A stretch of DNA of 64,000 nucleotides from Hypomesus transpacificus (taxonomy: Eukaryota; Chordata; Actinopteri; Osmeriformes; Osmeridae), in NCBI RefSeq assembly GCF_021917145.1, contig NC_061065.1, positions 2,314,767 through 2,378,766 of the forward strand. Reading direction: 5' to 3'. This document shows, in pieces, positions 11,393-29,068 of the stretch; position 1 is the stretch's first letter; every line of letters begins with the position of its first letter. The notes beneath the pieces are model-generated. The model was given only the letters and a program-made list of their open reading frames with translations, did not search any database and was not told the DNA's origin. The position numbers and the translations under genes are program-made.

Positions 11393-13021
11393 ATGATGTG
11401 GAGCACCCACAGAAGTTCACCCCAGGTCCTCTGCTGCACGTCTTCCTGTCTACCTTAAAATGTCTAAAAGTATGAAAATGATCTATAAAACATCCTTTAA
11501 AAAAACTTTTAAAAGGCTTTTTACTGACCAAAAATTGTATTTACATATTTACCACAGTTTAACAGCTTTGAATTGTGTTTAGTGGGTACGCTAACATGTT
11601 TGGTAAATCACATGACAGTACAAGACCACACATAGGACTGTAACTATGGGTTGACAAAAAATAAAATGAATGAACATAAAACTTGAATTATTTAATTTAT
11701 GAATGTATTTCTTTTTTCAGATGTATAGTGACTATTTTCATCAGGAAGTTAGCAAGATATTGTCAAATTTATTGAATTAATTTGATGCTTACAAATATGA
11801 TAATTCACACAAAAAACACACACTCAAGACAATGATAAAATACATCTGTTTACGTTTATGTCACACAACATTGTAATGAGAAACAGCTTTGCTTCGCCAG
11901 GGCAATGAATCAAAAACGAAAAGCGCATAACAAGTTAACACAGGGTGGCGCTGTTTGAGCGTAAACGAGCACTTAGACGGTATTATATGGCCGCTGCTTG
12001 AGGTAGGTTGACAGGTCAGATATCTCCAGCTAAAAAATGTTATTGGTGGAATTCAGTGGTGCTGTATATTTTACGAAATGCTCTTTTTTATATGTATGTA
12101 GTTGGTGGTGATGCTCAATAGATTAACTTAAGTATACATCACCAGCTAAATACAAGACGGCCATCGTTTTGCTACCTAGCGACATCACTGCCCATTGTTT
12201 TGGTTTGCACTGCAGACGGAGGACCTAGTGGTGGACCTTGTTCTCCAGACTGTAGCTAGCAAATATGTGCTGATCAAGCAAGTGTGTAGCAAAAAGAAAT
12301 ATTTGCAGCTGCAGATTCTATAGTTTCCATTGAGATATCGTGGTGCATCCTTCCTGTACATGACGGTGCCGCTATATCGAAAGGTAAAGCGTTAGCAGAT
12401 TACAGTAGGTGCTGCACGTAACTATAGTATTAGTACTAGCTACGAACTTCAATGGATATGGACCTGTTTTACTGATCGGCTGTCTTGATCACCATCTGTC
12501 TATTGTTGGAAACACTGGTTCGTACATACCGCTAATTGTTTTAGCTCGCTAGTAGCTGTTAGCTTTGAACAACAAATTGTACTATTGCTAACAATACTGT
12601 AGCTAAACTAGCAACCGAAATGTTTCATTAGACTGTATGTGTGGTTTTAAACGTTATATGTAGTGACAGACGATCATACGTGCCATGTGTCATTTCTAAT
12701 TGCGGGGAAACTTGGAAAAGCCCTCATCACTTCATCATTCAGGATTCCTAGGATCAATACCGTGCGGCCCCCGTGGTTTCAACTATCATCACCGTTTTCC
12801 GGGGTTTATTGTGCTGGTAATAGACAGAGCGTCCACCACTACGCCATCAATTTCATTTACGCAGTTTTCCGTCCCCTCCCCTCTCCATTAGGGTACGGAA
12901 GTGTAGGAGCTCCGCGTGAGAGGGAACAGAGTGCATATCACCACATAACTGCTCCCTGCTCTCCTGGGTGTGTGTGGGACAACTGCATGCGGCGTTAACA
13001 CACCACACACACACCCCACAG
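11393..13021 (+). other. 3' UTR of the small gene, intergenic sequence and ncoa7 5' region
   Basis: A polyadenylation signal AATAAA lies at 11660-11665, about 270 bases after the stop. From about 12.0 kb the sequence is the presumed ncoa7 promoter and 5' UTR. No other exon was identified. Confidence 0.55.
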
Positions 13022-21075
<8,054 letters not shown>

Positions 21076-22660
21076 CCTTCCATAGGGGGAGTCTGGGGCT
21101 GCTGGTCCTGGGCTGCTTCCTCCTGGACGTGGAGTTACGCAAGAATTATGTGTGGATTCCTCTCATTCTATTGGCTGGCTTATACCTTCCACGCCACACA
21201 TAGCAATGGTAGCATGCAGCCTGCCTAGCAACAAGAGGCCGCTGAGGTCTGGAGAGGGGCAGGAGGGAAGGCCAATGAGGAGTTGGCTCACGTTGAAGAC
21301 GGCGTCTTATGACGTATAAGAAACAGACAGCCAGCTAAAACGACCAGAAACCAGTCAGAAACAACAACAACAGGTGAAGGCACATTCTAGGACAAAGTTC
21401 AGGTAGAGATGAAGGAGGAAGACACACTATCCTCAACGGAGAGGTGGATGATGGGGGAACATGCTTACAGGGAGACCAGTCGGCACTTATTCTAGACTGC
21501 AGCGCACAACACACCTATCAACACGTTCACACACAGAACGAGGATTCATCGTTTACCGAGAGAAGAGTTGAACCATCTCCCTTTCATATCCTGATCCCCA
21601 ATGTACTGAGAAAGTTCTAGTGCATTTTGATATTAACAAGCCTGCCAGGGCTCCTCACCAAACAGCTGGCTCTAGAGAAGGGAAAGTTCTACATCCTACA
21701 ATGACCAAATGTTTCTGTTTGAGTTTTATACTGGTGTACTGTATAGCCTTGATAAGGTTTTTTTGTTTTTTTCTATAATTTATTTTTATACTTCAATGTA
21801 TTGTTTTTATGAATGTATGTTTGTCTTTTGAAATTGTTTCTTTTCTGTTTCTGTTTAGAGAATGTATTTAGTTTGTGCGTTTCGTTTTTTCTGTTTTGCT
21901 TGGTTTAAGAAGGGATTGTGGTTTGTAAGGCTGATTTAAGTCCAAGACTGAAAAGACTGCAGTATTAGTGTCTCCTTGGTTTCCTGTCTTTGTTCATAAT
22001 AGTTATTTAACAGAGATCTGACCCCTTTCATCCTGATGGAAGACCATTTGCACTGTAATTTAGTTAAAAACATTTCATGAAGCTCTTTCAACTGCCTGTT
22101 TTTTGTTGTTTTTCTCGTAATGATCTGTGAGTAGGGAACTATAGTTAATTTTGTCAAAACCTGTCCCTGGTGGTCTTATGTACCATTCTATTCAAGCCAG
22201 TTGTTCCCTGATATAAATCATGCTGCTATTCACAAGTTGGGCATTCCATTTAGTCATGATGAAAAGAGAAAGGTGAGATGATGGGAGAATATGTCGCTTT
22301 ATCCGCCTTCTCCGCTTCTGTTAAGTATTTACCAGCACGCACTAGTTTCACGGCCGTTCTGCCAGCATGAATAACTGGTTCTACATCAGGCTTGGTGCTT
22401 CGCTCTGAATCCTCGTGATAGAACCGCAGCCGTCGCTTTGACGTGATCAGTGATTCCTCTGTACATGTTGAGTGTTGTCTCGCTAACTGTGAATGTTCCC
22501 TGTGTGTTATTTCCCTGTGAAGTCAAACCCGTCATGTTGTATGCAACATCACCGTCAATATAGGTATTATTCCACATTTAATACTTCACTAGGCTAAACA
22601 AAGTTAGGCTATACTGTACAAATGGCCTATGAATTAATAAAACATTTGTCCTCTTATGGT
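21076..22660 (+). other. ncoa7: ncoa7 3' UTR
   Basis: AT-rich sequence follows the stop. An AATAAA signal at 22636-22641 is the likely end, giving a 3' UTR of about 1.6 kb. No other gene was seen. Confidence 0.6.
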
Positions 22661-23373
22661 CCCTTACATATGTTTAAAAAGACAGCGTCCACTATAAAGA
22701 TATGAATAACCGAATTCTCTATTAAACTTTTAGGCCTTATTTGGGTTATATAATATTTATATATGAATATGCGTGTATAGGCTCCATCATCCGGAGGTGT
22801 TTCAAAAAGCGGGTTTCGTAAAAACTTACAGTTGACCGTCAATTCTGACCAGTGGCGGTCCTAGCACATTTGCTGCCCCGGGCAAGGGTTTTCCCCTGCA
22901 ACTCAGAAGATGTTGTTGACGCTGCTTTACAAGGCCGTAATGATAATATTAAATTCTGGTCAAAATCCCCCCCCCCCAATATATTGATATAAAAATGTAT
23001 ATAAATGTGCTACGCTACGACAGGCAACCACCCACGCTGTCCAAAACTATTAAAAAAATGACTCGTCCCCCCCAATGTTGACTCCATGGCTCTAGCCTTG
23101 CTGCTTTAAGACAAACCTCCTGTCTCCTTCCCATAACTGAAACATAGTGCCGTGTGGGTTAAATGTGGTCATGATGGGCGGGATTGAGGAAGTTCGGAGT
23201 TTTATACCACTGTCATTTAGGCTACAGTTAAGGTAGGCTACTGTAGGCTACTTTTACCGTAAGGAAATCGTGTTTGACACAAGCCTGTCATTGAGAACTG
23301 TTATAAATTAGTGGGCTACATTTGATTACATTAAATATATATATAGCCTACGGCCTGGGTTGATGTAGGCTAT
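22661..23373. other. Intergenic region, hint3 upstream
   Basis: AT-rich. Includes a dispersed-repeat-like stretch around 22850-22900 ('gtggcggtcctagcacattt') and a poly-C run at 22968. It presumably holds the hint3 promoter; no motif was decisive. Confidence 0.4.
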
Positions 23374-26300
23374 ATGGAGGACGACTCGATCCCAGTCCAA
23401 CACAGTCAAGACACCATCGTCTACAGTGAACAACAACATACGGATTATGACGAAAATGCTGATTTTAGCGACGACGACTGCGTTTTTTGTATGATCGTCA
23501 ACGGCATGAATGAAGGCACAGAAATTCTTAAAAAGGTTGGCCTTCTGCCCGCATGGTTGTCATGACGCAATACGCAGGGTTTTACCGGTTAACGTCAACC
23601 GGTAGCCTACTACATAACCTGGACACACATATTCTTTGGTATTTTGCTTTTATTTGGACGCTCTCAGATGTGACGTAATTAATGCTTAGTAACTTGTGAT
23701 GTTTGGAATTTGTCGTAGGCTACTTTCAACTGCTCATCCCCTTCGAACTCCTATAGCCTAAACATTTACATTTAGCAGACGCGCAGCGACTTCCAAGAGA
23801 GAGCTTACAAAAGAGCATAGGTCACAGATCATAACAACGAGATAGTCCCAAACATTGCTAAACATTTTCATTATTTACAAGGGCTACGCTATTTATCTAT
23901 TTAACATTTTATCGACATTGTCCTGTCTGCATCTTGTCCTAAAATCTCTTTACAGGATGCAGAACTTGTCTGTTTTCGAGACATTTTGCCTGCTGCTCCG
24001 CATCACTACCTGGTCGTGACGAGACGTCACATTGTCAGCTGTCGCTCTCTCTGCACCGAGGAGCACGTGGATCTCGGTAAAAACATAATTATATTTATGG
24101 AAGCAAATCGGTGACAATGTTTTGAATTAAAAGGCATTGAATACTGAATAACACCACCGAATTTGTTGGTTTTGAATTCGCCTCTTAAAGATCCCATGAC
24201 AGTCATGCTTTTTTATAGTCCTTAGTGGTCCCCTAATACTGTAGCCTATCTGAAGTTTCTTTCCCGAGATTCAGCCTTGGTGCAGAATTAGCCACTACGA
24301 GCAGTCCCACAAAGAGCTTTCCTCAGGACGTGCTGTTTCTGTGTCTGTACCTTTAAATGCTATGAGGAAGAAAGAAGCAATCAGAATCGATTTTATTCGC
24401 CATGAAAGTTTGCACAGACAAGGAATTTGCTTTGGTAGGAAGGTGCATACAATAAACATATAAGAATCTTACATTTAAATGAGGACTAACTATTTGTAAG
24501 GGTACATAACTAGCAATAACTAAGTCGAATTATAATAAAGTAAACTGTGCAATAAAATATTAAATAAAATATACATTTATACAATATAAAAATACAAGAA
24601 ATACAAATATTACAAAAAAAACAAATGGTACAAGACACAATTGTGTGATGCAGTGCAAAAAGCGATGTGTTTTAAGGACATTTAGTCATAAAAGTCAGTG
24701 TGAACCTTGGCCTTATTGAAGAGGCCAGCGGTAAGGGAAGAAAAAGCAGCCTTCTGCCGGAGGGGAGGGACTGAAACAGGGAGTGTCCAGGGTGGGAGGA
24801 GTCTGCCGGAGGGGAGGGACTGAAATAGGGAGTGTCCAGGGTGGGAGGAGTCTGCCGGAGGGGAGGGACTGAAACAGGGAGTGTCCAGGGTGGGAGGAGT
24901 CTGCCGGAGGGGAGGGACTGAAACAGGGAGTGTCCAGGGTGGGAGGAGTCTGCCGGAGGGGAGGGACTGAAACAGGGAGTGTCCAGGGTGGGAGGAGTCC
25001 GCCACAATCTTCCTCGCTTGCCTCAGGGTCATCGAGGTGTTCAGGTCCTCAAGGGTTGCCAGGACCTCGAGGCTGTGCAGGTCCTCGAGGGTGGGCTAAT
25101 TGCAGCCAATCACCTTCTCAGCAGGGCTGAGCGGGGCTCAGGGGGCTGCGCTCGCATGGTCATAGTTCATGTTCTCATTGGTGGGCTACATTTTCTGTGC
25201 GGGCAAAGCAGAGAAAGGGGACGTAACCTTCGCTATTATGACGTCATAGAACCAGCATTTTCAAAACCGAGCGTTTCAGCTTTCATTTTCTCAAAGGCGG
25301 AGAAGAATACCCAGGGCTTGGTTTACACCTTTCGAAATTTCTAGCCACTGGGGGACCAAAGGCAGGCTAGGGGAACTCGTATTAATTAAGAAGGTAAAAA
25401 AAAATGACGTACAATTTAGAACCCACCCCCCCATGTGATCCATCTCACTTCGGAGAAGTGAGATGGCCTGAATGCAGCCTGAATTCTGTTCTATTTGAAT
25501 TTCTGAAGCTTGAATTTTTTATTTGGGGCATTTTAATTTCAATGTTTGAATTGAGAAACCTGAACTACCAAAATCAATTCATATTTCAATTTTAAAGAGG
25601 TGAATTCAAAACCAACAAATTCGGTGGCGTTTAAATTTCAATATTAAGTATTCAGTGACTTTTAAAATAAAATAAAATTTGTCACTAATTTGCTTCCTAC
25701 AACAGCGTATTGCTGCCACTCCAGAAAAACTGATCAGTATCACGTTATAACATGATATGTTTCTTGTTAAGATGTTTATCATGTTATAACAAGGTATTTT
25801 CACGTTGTAAAGTGATGCAAACATATCACGTTCTAACAATAAACTGCAAATGTTTCCTCTTCGACAGGTCTGCAAACGCCTTTGTAAACAGATTTGTTAA
25901 AACATTTGTTAACTGAGACCGTAGGTCGAGTTATTTTCACGTTAGAACGTGAAAATAACTTGTTTGAACATGATAAACATCTTGTTATAACAAGAAGCAT
26001 ATCGTGTTATAATGTGACACTGATCCGTTTTTCTTTTTGTGGAGTGGCAGCAAGATGCTGCCGTGGCTTCCATATACATTGTGCCGGAGCAGGGCTAGTA
26101 AAAATCAGGGGTTGTGGAACAACAGTTGCGTGTTCTGTGTTGCAGTAAAGAGAATGGCTGAGATGGGCAGGCGTGTTCTGAAGGACAACAATGTCACCAA
26201 CAGGGAGGACGTCAGGTATGACACATCTTCATCTGAGGATAACTGGTTGTTTGAGGAAGCCCCTAAATGAATATAGAAGTAAAATTACCAGAAAGATTTA

Positions 26301-27138
26301 TTTATGAAAATATGGTCAAGTGAAGATTTAAATTGGAGAGTCATAATGTGAACATAAACTGCATATGTGCACTTTATAACATATATAGGTTTTAACATAA
26401 TATATACTGTAGATATAACATATATTTTATATATAACATAAGTGCGAAAGTATTTTCTAAATGAATATTGTCTGAAAAATATAAAGGTGTCCTTTGTATT
26501 TGTGTGGCTGTATAAAAGTACAGGGTTGAGAAATATCTTGTTTAGTCTTTCATTGAATTATTTTAAAGCATTTTTCCTAAACTTTTTGTTGTTCTTATTT
26601 GTGCCCAAGACTTTTGTGCAGTACTGTGTGTGATGTGTTTCCTGTGTGTGATGCGTTTCCTGTCCTCTCAGGATGGGATTCCACTGGCCTCCCTACATCT
26701 CCATCCCTCACCTCCACCTCCACGTTCTGGCACCAGCCAGCCAGATATCTGACTACATGGCCCACAAGTTCTTGCCCCACACAGACAGGTTTATCACGGT
26801 GAGTACACGATCACACACACCACATGCAGATGAAGCTCTGGTCCAGTATTGTTTGGCGGTGGCACATTTAGCAACATTGTTTTCCCAGTGTTGCAAAGTG
26901 CTGCAAAGTGTTTTCAACTGCTGAATGGAGGCATGAATAAAAACTCAGTGTTTCTCATGGAAACACACAAACATACAACACACATGAACACACGCACTTA
27001 CTATGTAATTGTTGTACGGTTGTACACTTGAACACCAAAGTGTTTATGTTGTAGGAGGACTGTCTTCGTGCCAGACTGAAATCTGATCTTGGGGTTGTCC
27101 AGCATCACAGGACCTGCCAAACATGGTATTGTTGTTGA
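23374..27138 (+). CDS. hint3: Histidine triad nucleotide-binding protein 3, 5 exons, 187 aa
   Basis: Exons 23374-23535, 23956-24076, 26146-26215, 26672-26798 and 27055-27138 join in phase (188 codons). The HIT domain opens with CVFCMIVNGMNEGTEILKK and continues ELVCFRDILPAAPHHYLVVTRRHI. The catalytic triad motif HLHLHVL lies at residues ~131-137, preceded by MGFHWPPYISIP. HINT3 enzymes hydrolyse adenosine phosphoramidates and aminoacyl-adenylates. Length agrees with human HINT3 (about 182). The acidic N-terminal 35 residues and the last exon (EDCLRARLKSDL..) are less conserved; the last exon is the least certain part. Position directly after ncoa7 on the same strand matches the human order. 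Intron 2 is enlarged by nested transposable elements. Confidence 0.9.
23762..23865. repeat. Dispersed repeat, same family as 9955-10105
   Basis: Shares ordered sequence blocks with the 9.96 kb copy. It lies in hint3 intron 1. Confidence 0.75.
24370..25055 (-). mobile_element. 5'-truncated non-LTR retrotransposon fragment
   Basis: On the minus strand a frame ends ..LRQARKIVADSSHPGHSLFQ..LPSGRR.., resembling the C terminus of fish LINE ORF2 proteins (a SHPGH..F..LPSGR motif). It is followed by a 3' UTR-like AT-rich tail toward 24370. The coding end is expanded by a 49-bp tandem repeat that breaks the frame. Family assignment is uncertain. Confidence 0.55.
24760..25005 (-). repeat. 49-bp tandem repeat, 5 copies, inside the LINE coding end
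   Basis: Unit: 'tctgccggaggggagggact' plus 'gaaacagggagtgtccagggtgggagga' type. Copies are nearly identical, with one a/t difference. Because 49 is not a multiple of 3, the motif is read in a different frame in each successive copy. Confidence 0.9.
25440..25466. other. Perfect 12-bp hairpin with 3-base loop
   Basis: CCATCTCACTTC-GGA-GAAGTGAGATGG, inside the putative transposon. Confidence 0.85.
25695..26055. mobile_element. Palindromic foldback/MITE-like element
   Basis: The left arm (from about 25703, 'ttgctgccactccagaaaaa' ... 'ttcacgttgt') is matched in reverse complement by the right arm ending at about 26051 ('..tggagtggcagcaa'). Arms are about 110-125 bases with some mismatches and an extra TTTTG-type insertion. 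No coding capacity. It lies next to the inverted-repeat element in hint3 intron 2. Confidence 0.7.
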
Positions 27139-27186
27139 GAATAATGTTGTTGAAACAGAGGAGATATAATATAGCTTTAAATACAG

Positions 27187-27385
27187 GGGGTCAGATGGAT
27201 GAGCGGTTACAGAATTGGGCTATTAATCAGAAGGTTGCCGGTTTGATTCCCGGCCATGACAAATGACGTTGTGTCCTTGGGCAAGGCACTTCACCCTACT
27301 TGCCTCGGGGAGAATGTTGCTGTGCTTACTGTAAGTTGCTCTGGATAAGAGCGTCTGCTAAATGACTGAATGTAATGTAATGTTA
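27187..27385 (+). repeat. Near-complete tRNA-derived SINE
   Basis: Head 'gatggatgagcggttacag' with B box GGTTTGATTCC, a central 'gtccttgggcaaggcacttc' block, and tail 'ctctggataagagcgtctgc' plus 'taaatgactgaatgtaatg' short repeats. This is the layout of V-SINE-like fish elements with an L2-type tail. Confidence 0.85.
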
Positions 27386-27446
27386 ATAGCTTAACAGCTG
27401 AATAGCTTAACCACAGTTTTCTTTTATAATTGTTTTTGGTCTTGGG

Positions 27447-27520
27447 GGATGGGTATATCTCAGTGGTAGAGCATTTGACTGCAGATCAAACAGTTATAGG
27501 TTCAAATCCCCCTGTACATG
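27447..27520 (+). repeat. tRNA-Cys-like pseudogene or SINE head
   Basis: Matches tRNA-Cys(GCA) closely through the D and anticodon arms (TATCTCAGTGGTAGAGCATT, CTGCAGATCAA). The variable and T arms are degraded and the acceptor stem does not pair, so it is unlikely to be a working tRNA. Confidence 0.65.
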
Positions 27521-28185
27521 TTGTGTTAAACCAGCCAATGGTAATACGTCAGCTCTAATGTACTTCCTGGCTTGATGTCATAGTTCTATCCTAAATTGAT
27601 ATGTTATATGTTTTATCCTGATTTGATATGTCATATGTTTCTTTTCTGGACAGTGATCCTACCTCAGGGAGACTTAACCATGAAATCAAGTTAGAGTTGT
27701 TCAGCCATTTATAAGGACTGTCCAGCTGTCACCGAGGGCTTTATATCACTGACTTTCTCTTTCTCTGGGCTAGTTTCTCACTTTTAAATAATACAATTTG
27801 TTATTTGTACAATTGTTTTTACTTTGATTAAAACACAAGAGCATTTCAAAGATTAATGTTCTGCTTAAAAGGTCGAATTATCTTTGTCCAAATATTACAT
27901 GTTTGCTTGTCTTTTGTCGTATGGGTGTGTGTCATTAAAAAAGGTTCACTAATTTATTTCACTCATATTATGACCTTGGGTTCCTTCTCTCATGGAATCC
28001 TGATGACATTATTTTTTAGAACCCTTGGTGCTGATAGCGTCCTACAAATCAGACTTTTGAAAGTCATTTGCATAAGGATAAATTCGTGTCGAGAGAAGAT
28101 TTATGATAATCGAGTTTAGAAACCAATCATTAAGAAAACGCACGAGGGCGCTAAACCTCTAAATCCGGCTCTGTGTCTGCATTAC

Positions 28186-28193
28186 TGACGTCA
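28186..28193 (+). promoter_or_regulatory. cenpw: CRE palindrome TGACGTCA upstream of cenpw
   Basis: A perfect CREB/ATF site lies 90 bases before the cenpw start codon, a typical core-promoter position. Function is inferred. Confidence 0.5.
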
Positions 28194-28282
28194 TATCATG
28201 CGCCGGTAGTAAACAGGCGGGAAATTGGAAAACATAAACAAAGCTGCCTGTTGTTTGAAAGAGCTAATCTGACGTCGTCAAC

Positions 28283-29068
28283 ATGGTGAAAAGGGCACCA
28301 AGGAGCAAACTAAAGTCTTTAATGAAGAAGAAATCTCACATTCGTGTTGGCACCGCAGCAGATGCAATGGTAAGTTGCTAAAAGCGGAACTTTTTTAACA
28401 ACGTCAATGTTCGTCCTTATCGCTCCCACGGCTATCTACCTACCTAGGTTATATCAGTAGTGTTGTTGAGATGCAGACAGAGAAATAGCGTTAATCCAAA
28501 CGTTAATCAATGTTATAAACGCAAGTAGGCCTACCTTTTGGGAGATTATTTTACAGAGTGACCATGGTCGTCTGAGGCTTCGTATTTATTTAATCTTAAA
28601 TGTCCATCTCCGGTCCTGTCGCTTTCAGGTGGAGCTGAGCGTGCTGCTATTCATGCACAGTCTCGCGGAGGAGGCGAGGGCGCGAGCTTTCGAGGGGAAA
28701 ACCGCGACCATCAAGGCTCAGCACGTGGCAGCAGTGGCCAAGGTCTAATGGACAGCTCAGCTAGAAAATACAACCATGTTTAACTGAACGTTTTAAACAA
28801 AACAAATACAAACGTTTGAATTGGGCTTCAACAGTCACTTTAGTGGGCTTACTTACGTTTATAGAGCTACATTTAATATAACTGGTTTAACCAAGCATCG
28901 CAATTGTATTGTGTATTCAACGTTATAATTGTAAAAATCTGAATGTCTATTGATTGTTTTTTGTGTAAAACATACTAGTGTCAGTATACTTTAAGAATAG
29001 TAAAAAATAATGTTCAAATATTATTTTTCTTGTGTTTGTAGAAAGTGCTAAAGAGAGCCAGAGGTTGA
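28283..29068 (+). CDS. cenpw: Centromere protein W, 3 exons, 75 aa
   Basis: Exons 28283-28369, 28629-28742 and 29042-29068 join in phase (76 codons). MVKRAPRSKLKSLMKKK.. is the basic N terminus. The rest is a histone fold (ELSVLLFMHSLAEEARARAF, then TIKAQHVAAVAKKVLKRARG). CENP-W dimerises with CENP-T in the CCAN complex and helps build the kinetochore on centromeric DNA. Human CENP-W has 88 residues, so this one is slightly short but complete. The final exon has only nine codons. A polyadenylation signal AATAAA follows at 29348-29353. Confidence 0.93.

Larger units (their letters stand above)
24098..25697. mobile_element. Putative DNA transposon with about 95-bp inverted ends in hint3 intron 2
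   Basis: The left arm (24098-24190, 'ggaagcaaatcggtgacaat' ... 'gaattcgcctctt') reads in reverse complement at 25595-25697 ('aaagaggtgaattcaaaacc' ... 'aatttgcttcc'), with moderate divergence. Nothing coding for a transposase is visible between, so it would be non-autonomous or gutted. It contains a later retrotransposon fragment. Target-site duplications could not be defined. Confidence 0.6.
27139..28282. other. hint3-cenpw interval with two SINE-type insertions
   Basis: Holds the hint3 3' UTR, two tRNA-derived repeats and the cenpw promoter. No trmt11 exons are seen, although TRMT11 lies between these genes in human. Confidence 0.6.

Noticed and set aside
27447-27520. Functional tRNA-Cys gene
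   Set aside because: The D and anticodon arms match, but the T arm and acceptor stem do not pair; it is more likely a pseudogene or SINE head.
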